From assembly GCA_963969395.1 (NCBI GenBank), contig OZ017799.1:21702501-21766500 (forward strand): a stretch of DNA of 64,000 nucleotides, written 5' to 3'. The notes beneath the pieces are model-generated. The model made no database searches. It saw only the letters and a program-made list of their open reading frames with translations, and had not been told where the DNA came from. A program made the translations under genes and the position numbers. Source of the stretch: Pseudoscleropodium purum. Taxonomy: Eukaryota > Streptophyta > Bryopsida > Hypnales > Brachytheciaceae. This document shows, in pieces, positions 1 to 12,135 of this stretch (positions are counted from its first letter, which is position 1; every line of letters starts with the position of its first letter).

Positions 1-593
1 AAAAAAGATCACTTGCATTGGCATTCGAGTAATATGGCACTCAAAAAGGATGAAGTGGCATGCGACATCAGCATGCTTTAATGTCATTTTAGAATCCTAT
101 TATTGTTATAGTAGACGTCATCTAAGATGTCTTCTGTCATAGGTAGATGTTTTTTGCAATGTCAACAAAGACATCTTTTGTAACATCTGAATGTTTTCTA
201 CGACATAACACAATGTTCATCATAATACTTAGATCTGAAATTCAATTTTTATAATAAAAAATTACATTTGAGATGTCCCATATAATTTGTCTTCCCTCTT
301 GCCACCCCTCTTACATAAATAACTTGCCTTCTCATGTTAAAATATTAACAATAAGGCTTTTCAAGTCATTCAATATTATTACTAATATGGTATACAATGT
401 ATGGTGTATTTTGTACAATGTATGGCATATCGTGTATAATGTATTGTGTATTGTGTATAATGTATCGTATATGGCATCATCTTCGCTAACATCATGATTG
501 ATGTCTCAAGAGACATCTCAGAAAACGTCTATAGGTCAAAATCAATGTTGCTAAGAATAATATTCAAATTTTTATGGATGTCTAAGTTGCTGT
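1..593. other. AT-rich intergenic DNA, no gene
   Basis: No coding signal. The stretch repeats short motifs of the type AGACATCT/AGATGTCT (about 120-240 and 500-530), which also occur in the CACTA-type element at 1583-1810. It may be the inside of a related, larger decayed element whose left end lies outside the window. A short reading frame at 273-497 is low-complexity (TGTATAATGTAT-like repeats) and is not believable as a gene. Confidence 0.4.
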
Positions 594-923
594 CACTAGA
601 AAAAGTATGAAAATTTTCAAAAACATGACGTCAACTACCACCTCATCTTCTAGTCAGGTAAAAAGAATCCTATGTGGCATTACCTACTTGCTTGCGTGGT
701 GCTTATGTAGCTACCACATGGTGCATTTGGGGCACTTTTTTAAATCATGTTTGTTGTGATGTTTCTCTAAAAACATGGCATGTTTTTTCAGATTTCTTTG
801 TGTTTTTACCATGTCAATATTGACGGATTTTTCTAGACATCCACAATACACATGTGTAATGTTTTAGAAAACATGTAAATACATTTCAACACTTATCCAA
901 AAAAACACGAATTTCTTCTAGTG
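594..923. repeat. possible decayed CACTA-type element
   Basis: The left end reads CACTAGAAAAAG and the right end reads TTTCTTCTAGTG, an inverted CACTAGAA terminus like that of the MITE at 1583. The insides are not clearly inverted and the 3-bp flanks (TGT, AAT) do not match. This may therefore be two unrelated ends or an old copy. The segment AGAATCCTATGTGGCATTAC near 664 resembles the start of the 1583 element. Confidence 0.3.
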
Positions 924-1582
924 AATAATATAGATACCACACATTATAGAACATGTATATATCATAAACATCTATAATATAGGTATTTATCACACATATA
1001 ACCTATAATCATAGACAATTCCTATAGTATATACATCTATAACATATGTGTGTAGTATTCTAGACTTATGGGCTCACATTCCTATGCTCACATAATAGCA
1101 ACCCTTTGTCAAACCTAAAGTGCTCTCAAAGGAGGGACACCATTCAAGATGTGGATAGTCTATTTGCATCGATGCTCACAATATAAGCCAATTGTATGAT
1201 ATAATATAAACCAATTAATAATGTGAAGGAATTATGAGGTCATAGGAACTATGGTGATGTCACAACATGTACACTTGTAGATAGTTTAAAACCTTAGAAC
1301 TAGCTTTGCTAACTAAATTTAACTTTTCTTTTCTTTTAATGGTGGTTGTTTCTTAGAAAATAAAATAAAATTTGAATACAATGGGAGTAGTTATGTATTA
1401 AAGAACCTGAAGCTTTTAATAGAATTCAATCAAAAGAATAGGTAAAGTTAGTCTTTGTGTATGGTTTGCCTAAAAACAAAAGGATTACAATCATGCATCC
1501 ATGGTTGTACACATGGTTTGCTACAATAGCATGTAGCAAATGGTAGTCATTAACTAAGCTTAGGAATTTTGAAGGGAACAAG
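924..1582. other. intergenic, nothing recognised
   Basis: AT-rich sequence without a believable reading frame, repeat boundary or RNA gene. Confidence 0.5.
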
Positions 1583-1810
1583 CACTAGAAGAATCCTATG
1601 TTTATTTAGACATGGGTTGTTTAACTTGACATTGTTTACTTGCGTGTTCAATGTAGAAACACTATGATTTTTTGTCATTGAAAATGTTATAATGAATGTC
1701 AGTAGACATCAATGTTGACATAAAAACATGGGGTTGCTACATTAAACGTGCAAGTAAACAACGTCAAGTTAGACAATCCATGTCTAAATAAATACGGGAT
1801 TCTACTAGTG
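1583..1810. mobile_element. CACTA-type MITE, 228 bp
   Basis: Both ends begin CACTAG(A/T)AGAATCC when read inward. The inverted arms run about 85-95 bp with roughly 85-90% identity by eye, leaving a short central loop, so the whole unit is a near-perfect foldback. It is flanked by a perfect 3-bp duplication AAG (1580-1582 and 1811-1813). CACTA termini plus a 3-bp target duplication are the hallmark of the CACTA (En/Spm) superfamily. There is no room for a transposase, so it is non-autonomous. Arm similarity and the intact duplication suggest a fairly recent insertion. Confidence 0.78.
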
Positions 1811-1813
1811 AAG

Positions 1814-4629
1814 GTGGACCAATGCAAAAGTAATTTAAATAAAGTAGAAGCAATAAATGTTGTATGTAGGTTATAAGGAAATAGAAATCAATGTGAGTTA
1901 TAACAAAAGGACAGTGAATATTTTTTTTGGAATGTAAAGTATACAATTTAAGAGCATTGTAGTATCATTATGTTGATGACTCAACAAGAAAATATTACAA
2001 TTGGCAAATTAGGACCTCAATCACTCAAAACAACATACTTTTGCTAAATTTTTGTCATTTCAGTCACTATATCCTAGTAGTAATGGTTTCTTTTTGCCTA
2101 AACACCAACATCTCTTATAGTGTTCAAGTACAAATTACTTCCAAAGTCAGCAATTGGAAAGTGTGACCTACCTCTTTTTCTTGGTACTTAATTGGTGTCT
2201 CTATTAAGAACTACATATTTTCAACTTTTCAGTTGAAGTTGTAGACATGTGCTCAATTGAAGTCCGGATCATGGTACCTAGATTGTCTTTTGGAGTTCCC
2301 ATTACTTTCTGAAGATTGTTTGAGACACTCTATTAACACCCAAAAAGTTGTGCGTGAATATGAGAAGTTCAATGGTTTGGATGGAGATGCTAGGGCAAAG
2401 GTTGTAAAGAAGAGGAAGATGTAGATAAGAAGATTATTATGAAAAATTTAAAGGTTGTAGAGAAGGTATGTCAAAGAACTCTTAAGAAGACTAAGTTCTA
2501 AGTTGTCAAGAAGGAAAAGGAGAAGAGTTTGGGAAAGACTTTGAAGCAACATATTCTTGGCTCATCTACAAAAGACTAGGGATCTCAATTCCAAAGACCT
2601 GTTTCCAAAGGTTCAAAGCATGGATTGAAGTAGTTCACACTTACAAAAGATGATTGAGTACATGGACCCACTACCTTTTATGCAATCAATGGTAGTGACA
2701 TCTCTATTGATGAGTTCATTTGCAACTTGTCTAGCAACTATCTTTGATGATTCATTGCCTCCTTATAAATTAGATTTTTTACTCTTTGAGCAAAAATCCA
2801 AGCTACTAATATAAAGGGGGTTTTCTAAGGAAAAGATCAATTCATGTATCGTTGATGTGTCTAGGGTCACTTTTCAAGTAGGTTTGGATTTGAAACACAT
2901 TTATTAGTCAATTCACTTATTATATCCAATTTCACACTCCACAATCCATTATTAATCAATGCAAACACAATGTTACAGTCCCAATCCCACCTAATCCTAT
3001 CTCGAGGTATGGCAAGTATTCCAACAAATTAACTTGGTTAGGCAATTTATCCAATAAACTATTTTACTAGTCTATTTACCAAGTTAATACAACATGCTCA
3101 ATACACAATTCTATACATGGCAATTAATCCCAATGTGCAAAGCATGCTAATGTTATAATTCATTCATATATTAATTGATTGAATGTTCTTGACTTTTTGG
3201 TAATGACACTTTTCTAATCCAATCAAGGCCTTGCTCTCATTTAATGAGAAATTTTATCAAACTTTAATTACATATTTTTCAAAATCAATCAATTAGCCAA
3301 TCTCTCAATTTAGACTTATACATGCAACAAGCAATTTATCTTTGGAACTCAAATATCTCAATCAATATTTCAAGATAAAAAATTCATTACTTCAACTTAT
3401 TAAAAATTACAAATATAATTACCAATTCAACCACTCTTACACACAATTGATCACCATATCTTTACAATTACAATTGATCATTCTAAATAATTAAACCTTA
3501 CAATATTTAATACATATAATTCAAGACATCCTAGCATTTAGCTACAGATCATTGCACGAACAATTTGATTTTCTTTAACCGGTTAATTCACAAACATGCA
3601 TATATAATATAATCAATATAAATGGTCATATAAATATATTTTTTATTTTTTACAACATTTTCAATCAACAATAATAACTTAACTTCTTCCATCTTCAATT
3701 TGTCAACTACCTAACTCAACTATCAACCAAGTAGGAATCACAACTTTCAATAGCCGTATGTGAGTCCCATTTTCGTCACCTGAGACTCACGATTTATTTT
3801 TTGGGATTTCGTATAGTTTTGAGTATGGTTTTATGTATAAAAAAACTTAAACAGAGTATTAGATCAAAATAGATATTGCACATACTAATATAACCTCTGG
3901 TCCTATTAAACCTAGTTTTCACGAATAACATCCAAATCCTGCTTATAAATAGAATAGAAACCCACATATTGCAAATAGTAAGTATGTGAGTAGAAATTGC
4001 CCAATTCTTTAAACCTATTATACAATGAAATAGAAATTGACTAATTTGGTCCAAGGAAACTATGTAAGAATCCTAAGGTAAATTTTCAAAAATAGGTTTC
4101 AGTTTTTCCATTTTATTAACAAAATAGTAAAAATCTCAAATGTTAACTTGCAGGTGAAGAAACTCAAATGGAACAACAAAGGTTATTTTGACCTAAACAT
4201 GGTGATCTGAAATGGGAGTCATGCTAGAAGTCCAACGGCGCAATTACTCCATCAAGATTGTCTTTTCTGTAGAAGATTCTCCATTCACCGGAAGTTAAAA
4301 GAGATAGCAGGATTTTGTACTTCTTTCTCACATGCACAAGGTAAAAATATAAACTTGAATATCTTTTGGAGAATCCCATGAGAGTTTTGTCAAAAAATTT
4401 CAAAAGTTTCTGATAGTCAGAATTCAAAAGATATTTTTTTAGACGGTCAACCACTAAAATTTAGTATAGGAAATTTGTATAAATTACCCTATATGTGGTA
4501 AAATCTCACTAAAAATTAATATAGTTTTTTATGTTAATAAAGTGATCTGACAAGTTTCGTGTCATTTTGATAGCGAGAAGTGCCAAAACTAGCAACATCT
4601 TCTAAAATCGACAAAATTGAAGAATATTT
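1814..4629. other. AT-rich intergenic DNA
   Basis: No supported gene. The 2220-2760 part is purine-rich with lysine-like codons (AAG/AAA runs) but is cut by stops in every frame, so it could at most be a very old coding remnant. The 2880-3780 part is pyrimidine/A-rich and low in complexity. Reading frames at 3794-4054 and 4224-4454 on the minus strand have no recognisable features. Confidence 0.4.
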
Positions 4630-4637
4630 GTGGAATT

Positions 4638-4893
4638 CAGGGTTGACACGACGTCCGGACGCGGACGCTGTGTTCGCAGCGTCCGTTGACATTCGCATCC
4701 CGGCGGACGCAGCGGACGCCTATCCCCCGTCCGCCCGATTACGACCGTCCGATCGACGTGCAGACTGATTTGGTTCGCACGATCTGGGCGTCCGCCCCGT
4801 CCGTCCGCTTTCCGACGGCAGTCGGGACGCTGCGTCTGGACGTCTGGAAAACGGACGCTATTTTGGGGCGGACGTTGACATTCGTCAACCCTG
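4638..4893. mobile_element. GC-rich hAT-type MITE, 256 bp
   Basis: Terminal inverted repeat CAGGGTTGAC at both ends, followed by further imperfect inverted sequence. It is flanked by an 8-bp near-duplication, GTGGAATT (4630-4637) and GTCGAATT (4894-4901), 7 of 8 matching. CAGGG termini with an 8-bp target duplication identify the hAT superfamily. The inside is strikingly GC-rich against its AT-rich surroundings. It carries many copies of GGACGC/GCGTCC, the kind of subterminal repeat hAT transposases bind. Reading frames across it on both strands are by-products of GC richness. It is too short to encode a transposase. Confidence 0.78.
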
Positions 4894-4901
4894 GTCGAAT
4901 T

Positions 4902-6635
4902 GACCAATGTATTGGGAGTACACAACGTTGGAATAAAGTACTTTGGGGGTCATTTTTTACCCTCTTGAACCTACTTAAGAGCTTAGGCTAGTTAGTTTGG
5001 GTAGAAAAGGTAAATTTTCAAACTTGGATTTTTATTCTTGTAAGGGTTTCTAGTCACCACTAGGATTATTTAAGATTTTGGAATAGAAGGAATAGGAGGT
5101 TTTATTCATTAAAAATGGTCTTCTAAAGTCATTAGTACAATTCATTTGTGATTTGGAGTTAATCTTCAAAAGTTAGAGTTTAAGCTCAACGTAGAAAGTT
5201 AAAACTTATAAATTAGGATGAAAATCTGAGTTGATAAGTTGACCACGAGAAAATGAGAGGAGGTAGGTGCCCTTAAAAGAGTATAAGAAGGCACTCACTC
5301 TCCTCTCAATTCACCCCTTATTACCTCTTGTAGCCACTTTGTTGGCATTTTGACATGTTGGTCCATTTATTTGGATTTTTGGCCATTTTGTGCCAAGTTG
5401 TTCAACACACTTGTTTTTGGAGCATTTTGAGCTCTATTGTTGTTTTGCAAGATTTGAAGGACTTTAGAATCCCTTCAAACTTTACCAACTTGTTTTGGGC
5501 TTTGTTTTGAAGTTGTGTATCAACTTGTTGAACTTTTTTGCAAGTTTTTCTTGAGCTTTTGTCGAAGTTTGGAACTTATTTATGTTTTGTACTAATCCTA
5601 AAGCAAACCCCTGTTGTACCTTGGCCATGCCGTTCAAGGAGGTCTTTTTTGTGGAATTTTAAAGTATTTGTAGTAATTTGTAAATTTTCTTTAAATCTAT
5701 ACTAACTTGTAGAGGTACTAGTTGTTTCCAGAATAATTAGGTGTCAAAAGTCCTAGACTGATTCTCCAACTATAGTAATGTAGTGTTTTGTATAAATTTC
5801 CTCTTTTAGAATTGACTCTTGGTGTTCAAATTTTCCTTTAAAAAAAAACTTTGACACTAGGGTTCGAAACAAAAAACCAAAGATAAAAAGTGTTGGCAGG
5901 CAAAAATTAGGATCTTCGGGAGCCAACCACCCACATGTAGGCAATAACTCAAAGAGCCAATAGTAGCCAAGGAGCATCAAGAGAAGGGAGCAAGCACAGT
6001 GGATGCAAAGAGCTGAGCTAGATTGGGCACAGAGTTGGGCTAGAATGTTGCAAAGAGTTGAGCAGGTGCAATGGATTGGAGTATTGATCAATTCCAATTA
6101 GGTTTTAATTAGTTGTTGGAAGCCATTTAAATTCCTAAATAGGATGCTAAAAGAAAACTAAAAAAAATTAGACGAGAATAGTAATCAACTTTAAAATAAA
6201 ATAAAAAAAAAAATTAGAGTAAATTAGCATAGGAAGATAGTAGAAAAGGATATAGAATACAAATAGAAACTCTTCACAAATTGTTATAAAAACTCAAAAC
6301 ATTGGAAGAGGTAGAGGTTTCAAGAAGAAGAAACTTAAACAAATTGCTACCTTCAATTAGATAGAAGCCTCAATTGCAAATGAGAGAGATGAAGTGATAA
6401 GTTGAAAGGTGAAGAGGAATTTGGAAGTGTCGATTAGGTAGAAATCGTGGAAAGGTGTTTTGAACCACAAAACTTTTAGATGATAAAATTATGAGGTGAA
6501 TGATAAAACTATGAGGTGAATTACTAATTAGTTTTATTTTATTTTATTTTTTAGTCACTTTTATAATCAGCCGAAGTACAAATAATATTCAGAGCCTCAA
6601 GATTAGATTACTTTCAAGATACAGGTCAAAAATCC
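4902..6635. other. intergenic, possible LTR-like promoter fragment
   Basis: No gene. Around 5260-5330 a TATA-like AGAGTATAAGAAGGC is followed by a C/T-rich stretch, as in plant LTR promoters, but I could not find paired LTR ends. The minus-strand frame at 5753-6097 shows no domain and is probably chance. Confidence 0.3.
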
Positions 6636-6798
6636 TATAAGGCAAACTACCCCATTCCAGACCAAATGGGAGCAAACCCATTGTGGGTTGAATTCAATAA
6701 GTGGTATACATTTCAAAACTTGAATGTACACCACTAATAGAATTTAGCCCACAATGGGCTTGATCCATTTGATTTAGAATGGGATAGTTTACCTTATA
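6636..6798. repeat. 163-bp foldback (MITE-like hairpin)
   Basis: Starts TATAAGGCAAACTA and ends TAGTTTACCTTATA. The two arms, about 75-80 bp each, are inverted copies with roughly 80-85% identity and only about 10 nt of loop around 6713-6722. Each arm contains CCCATTGTGGG. The termini suggest a TA target duplication (Tc1/mariner or Stowaway-like), but the terminal sequence is not the classical Stowaway one. If transcribed, it would form a long imperfect hairpin that could feed a small-RNA pathway. Confidence 0.65.
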
Positions 6799-9472
6799 TT
6801 TTGCTTAGAGGTTTTCAAAAATGTATTACACTTAGAATTTGGAGCTAAATTGATTGAGATATTAACATATGAAGTTTAGAGATTATATTGGATAAAACTT
6901 AACAATTCTCATCTAAAAGGGACAAAAATAGAAAAATTGGAAATCATGAAAATCTAGAAGTCAAAAAAAGAAATAAAAATTCATTCCAAGTTACGGATTA
7001 AGAGAAATTAATGGATGAAGTTTGAAAGACCAATTTAGTGATCAAACTTCATCCGTCCATAACTTTTCCTAGGATTGTCCAAATTAGATGAATCTTATGT
7101 TTTTAAAAATGGCATGAAAAGATCTCTTATTTTTTGTAGTCAAATTTAGATTAAAAATATTTACTTTAATGAAACATAGTACAAATAGTAATTCGACAAT
7201 GAAAATTAAGTTTTCATATAATAATAGAAATTGTGGATTATTAAGCAAAGCTTAGGGCATTTAGAACTAAGATAAAAAAAAGATCCATTGATTGGAAGGC
7301 ACAATGGATTAATACTAGGCACCTATAGATTAAAAATCAATACTAAAACATTAGAACTTAGTTGTACTCACTAATTTACTAAAGGTGGATAAATAAATGC
7401 TCACACCATGGCAATTTTTTTTTAGTGAAGTGATTTATCAATCAACTATCTACTATACTATGCAATTTGCCTTTGACATTCAAATTACAAGACTCTTACA
7501 ATCAAGTAGCAATTTATAAATTTAATTGACAAATTTAAATTTTTTTTAAAGGGTCTATAGATCCACAAGGTGTAAAAACACAATCACAAGCAATTTCACA
7601 ACATCTCATATAACACACATACAATATTTGTAAGCAAAGTCAATTGAAGGAATATACTTATACATGAAGATCTCAATGAGCCATAATCATCAAATATGCT
7701 TGGATATGAACTAAAGAGAAGAAAAAAAAAATTGCCCTTACATAATAGCCTAGCTAAAGAAAACATGGCAACTCTTCAAGTATTGGATCCAAAAAGTCAT
7801 AAGACTATCTTGCCACCATTCCTATCCTACCAAATTGCCCTTCTAAGATCACAAATAAGTCTTTTTTATATTCTTAAGTGAATCTTAAGCTATTTGCCAC
7901 TTCAAAACTGAATTCAAAGGTCTTCTTAATGTGAAAAGTACTTAGAAACAAAAATGGCAATTGGCCTAAAAGGTTTTAAGACTACACTCTTCTATATATA
8001 CTTTGACATTTTGAAATTTATACAAAAGTTAGAAGGTGTAGACCTTCGCTTCATTTCTTGAATTGTTTTTATTTGTCTTCTTGAATTATTTTCACTTCCA
8101 AATGTTTTTCCATTTTAAATTTTTTTCTAACCTTCATATTTATTGCAGTACATGGTGGATAAGGTTCGATTATATAAGGGTGCTTGTAGTGACCAACTTC
8201 ATGTATACCTCATCATCGTTGACATACCCAAAAGACTACATGTACCAAATGTATCTAAGTCTCCAATAGTCACTCCAAGGTGGTATGGATGCTCAAATAC
8301 GTAGCTTGAGTCCTTTTTTGAATTTGCAAATGAACATATACAAGATGATATTAACCAACTGTTGGTTATTATCCATTTCTATAGAGCTTTAAGTCAAAGC
8401 TAGCATTCTTGGTTATGCCAATCAATATTCTTTTAATTATAGAAGGAATGGATTAGTATAAATTGCTTGCACTTGACGTCTCTTTTGAATCATTCTTCCA
8501 CAATAAGTTCATCTATTATCACAAAATTTTCATTTAATAGATATACTATTACAATTTTTAAAGATATATACTAACATTGACTTATTTTATTTTGCAAACA
8601 TAGCATTTTAGAATGTCACTATAGGTGAGGAACTTGTCAAGGGATGAACCTTCAAAATTCTTATTTCAACCATGCCTAAAGTTGAAGGTACTTGGGGTGG
8701 ATGTTGCATGGAACGGAATTCTCCAAAATCCCACGTAGGAGGAGACGTTGCCAAAGCACAATGGTACTCCTTGGAGTGGGGCATGTGAGAAGGACCCTTG
8801 GTTTATACAAGTGTTGATTGAGGCATCATCCATCTTGGATGACATGGTTTTAGCAATGTAGTTTTAACAAGTAAATTCTAGAACTTGTCATCCACATTCT
8901 TCTTAAACATTATTTTTTTTTAAAAATTCTACATAATTTGTTAATATTTAAATTTAAATTCTATATACATGTTTCAAGTGCTACAATCCACACTTGTAGG
9001 TTTCTTGACATGCACATCATTGCCTTAGAAGACGACAAAGATAGGTACCTATAACATAGTTATCATAAATCTTTATATTAAAAGCACCTTCAATGGTGGT
9101 AGTATATCTATTTAAATATATATGTTGAAAACTCACATGATTGCATTTTCATATTCACATACTAGCTCCGTTGCATACTACCCCCATTTGCCAAGGCATT
9201 AGCTATGATTATATATCCCACCGATTTATCTCTACATTTGATAAGGCTACTACTTTAGATCCTAGAGTGTTGCAATTTCTAGATGTGTCAACTATAGAGG
9301 TACATGAAGAGACATTGTGCACTGATAATAGTATCCATTTTCATTCAAGGTCTTCTTCATCTATGTGATTATGTTATCAATGAGATCATTCTTGTTGGAT
9401 CTAACTTTTAAATAATCTTCTACACCTCATTTTTGTATTTGCATTATGATATCAATATAGGTACTATTTCAT
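6799..9472. other. AT-rich intergenic DNA
   Basis: No believable gene. Small reading frames at 7696-7881, 8063-8269 and 9141-9368 lack homology features and codon bias. Nothing else recognised. Confidence 0.4.
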
Positions 9473-10457
9473 TGTCCTAAACTTCCAGTTTTTATTATGA
9501 TGTTCTGGTTTTGGTTTCAAATGTGTTATCTATGCTATAATCTCAACCACTAAAAGATGTGGAAAAAATTTCAGAAATTCCCACTATGTAAATTGCAAGA
9601 TATTAGCATTTGAAGTGATAAAAATCCCTTTTTAGGCCCTATAAAAGTACGGGTAGCTAGACTTCATAAGGTCACATTTCTATGAAAACATCTCCAAAAT
9701 AGTTGTGCTTCTTTGGATTCATTCTTTCAAGACAAGTTGGTTACATGCTTGAAAATTTTCAAATCATTTAAAATAGTACACTATATAAACAAAAGTATAA
9801 TTAGTAGAAAGAAGTAGAAAATTTAGTTTTTTTTGCTAATTTGGTTCACTTTTTTTGTTGATTTCTTCTAATTTCTGTCCAAATCAACAAAATTAAATTT
9901 GCTAATTTTTGTTCAAAAAAACTAAAATTTTTATTAGCAATGATTCAAAATACTAAATTGTTAAGAATTTTATTATGGATTGAATAATGTCAATTTCAAT
10001 GTTTGTAATGGTGTAATAAACAAACTTCATCTTAAGATTTTTTTTTCAAAAAATATTGAAAATTGAGTTAAATATGAACTTTAGAGTTTATTTTAGAGTA
10101 GAAAATTTATACCTGCCCACAAACTAAAACTCCTCATAACTTTCACCTCATTAATCCAAATGGAATGATCCAAAGCTTTCCATATATATAATTTTTTTTT
10201 TTAATTCCAAAATTTTTTTTTTTTTAAGTTATTTTTAAGAATTTTTTTGAGTTGCCCACCAGGCAATGAAAACTAAATATCGTGCAATAACTTTTAACTA
10301 TGTAGTTAGAAGTTATAAAAAATTTTGGGCCTTAAAGCTACTCCTTGGCCACATGTTCCATGAAAATTTCAAAGAAGAAGAATGAAAATTCCATTTGTAG
10401 TGAGCTATCCAAAATATCTATAATGCCAAAAGATGGTGTTTGGGCCTTTAGCGGTAA
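9473..10457 (-). mobile_element. TTAA-family element, decayed copy
   Basis: Inverted copy of the elements at 33879, 53920 and 57499. It shares the stretch around 9565-9630 (AAATTGCAAGATATTAGCAT) and the 10100-10180 block containing CTCATAACTTTCACCTCAT. It also shares the 10300-10450 block ending at GGGCCTTTAGCGGTAAATG. The right terminus (TAAA at 10454-10457) and the left terminus are degraded; the left one is placed only by length. It is non-coding. Subfamily members are 920-985 bp. Confidence 0.5.
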
Positions 10458-11297
10458 ATGGATAATAGTGATATGTGATAAAATACTCTTGCTTTTCTAG
10501 TACAAAGCCACAAATTTAAGATTTCCTTGATTGAATCATCTACATAATATCCAAATTTTGAGATTAGAAACATTTTCACATCAAATTAGCAATTGAATAT
10601 TATTATATGATAAAAGTTATATAAAAGGATTTGTTCCTAACTATTTGATCTCTTGTTCTTTGATTTGAATTTGAAATAATCATAAATATGATCAAATTAT
10701 GCTCAAATTGCTAGAAGGCTATTAAAATCATTAGATTGGCTTGCAAGTGAGAAAACTTGTTTCAAATACATTAGAAAGATTGATTGTACTAACTCAAAAA
10801 GTAAGTCACTAGAGCAGAATTTGTATAGAGATGCCCATGTGTAGGTAATTATGAGGGAAAAAATTTGTGTCATCTACATAATTATTTTGTGAAAATTGAT
10901 GAAACATAATAGTATTTAAATTGTTTTAATTCAATTCAATATGACTTTGGTAATTTAGAATTTATAAGACAAAGTAGTGAAGTTATAACATCCCTTATTT
11001 TGTATACATACATGAATAATTTGTATTTGGTTCTGATTTAACTTTATTTGTTTTTTTATTGACAAAACTTTTGTTTCAATCTTTGCTACAATTTTTAGCC
11101 TTCAAGCTATTATTTTTTAATCAAATATTATATTTTAAAAACCCATCAAAAGTCAATTTGTTGAAGCTCAAAAAGTAAATTCCAAATAGTTTCCAATCAC
11201 TTCATTTGAATGTCAATGTTATCAAATTACCTTCTTTTAGCTAAATAATCTACTACAATTTTAAGATCTGCACATCTAAAAAGTGGATGCACTTTGG
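10458..11297. other. intergenic, nothing recognised
   Basis: AT-rich spacer with no gene, RNA or repeat boundary that I can support. Confidence 0.4.
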
Positions 11298-12135
11298 TCA
11301 ACCCTAATTGTAACTTTCAAAATATCCATTATTGGTATGTATTTTAAGCTAAAAAAATGAGGCTTGACAAGTTAACTTATAGTTCTATCCCATTTTGAAA
11401 TTTTGAAAAATAAATAAATAAATAAAAGAATTATTGCAATTGTAAATATCAAGTGTTAGAATCCACATTACACCATGTGTGTTTTTCATTCAAATTTTAT
11501 TCTTTTAATTTTTTAAAATTAAAATTATAAAATTATATATTTTTAAATTCAAAACTTCATTTATAGTAAAAATAATAGGTTGTTCTATTATATATTAGAA
11601 TTGATATAATTTTTTTTCTACCTTTTATTTAAAAGATTACAATTATTTGATTTTTACATCGAAAGTTACAAAAATTAGAGTCAATAGAAAATACACTTAT
11701 TTACATGTGAAAAATATCAAAATTCTATATATCAATTATATTAGGATAAAATATAAGATTTATATATAGAATCTTCATAGTGAAATTTGAATTGAAGGTC
11801 ATTGGCTAGATTTTTTTGGGGTGTAAGAAATAAAACAAACAATGGAGAAATTTTCACACGAATCTCCAAATGTTGCTATTGCTACTTGTACCTCTTGAAA
11901 AAATTGATTAGACTATTTTTGCTATATTTACAAATTTATTTTCATTTTTAGTCACAAAAGTTATAATTCTAACAAATTTTCATGAAACAAATAAATTTTT
12001 TTCATAATGCTTGACATTTCATAGTAATAAGTAGGAAAAATATAAGATTGATATTTGAACACAATTTAAGAAGAAAAGTTTAGCTCAAACATGATATTTA
12101 ACTATTTTACAATGGCTCTAGTCTTTTAGGGTTGA
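11298..12135. mobile_element. possible TTAA-family relative
   Basis: Ends TCAACCCTAA (11298) and TTAGGGTTGA (to 12135) form a 10-bp perfect inverted terminus resembling the TTAACCCCTAA ends of the family, with the TTAA changed to TCAA/TTGA. About 838 bp long, AT-rich and non-coding. Internal similarity to other members was not seen, so this is tentative. Confidence 0.3.

Noticed and set aside
4580..4991. Arginine/proline-rich frames on both strands near 4.6-5.0 kb
   Set aside because: They lie in the GC-rich hAT MITE and reflect its GGACGC repeats.
5855..5875. GGTTCGAAAC as a possible tRNA B box
   Set aside because: No A box or cloverleaf can be formed around it.
5260..5900. A solo LTR with TATA box near 5.27 kb
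   Set aside because: No matching TG...CA ends or target duplication found; kept only as a remark.
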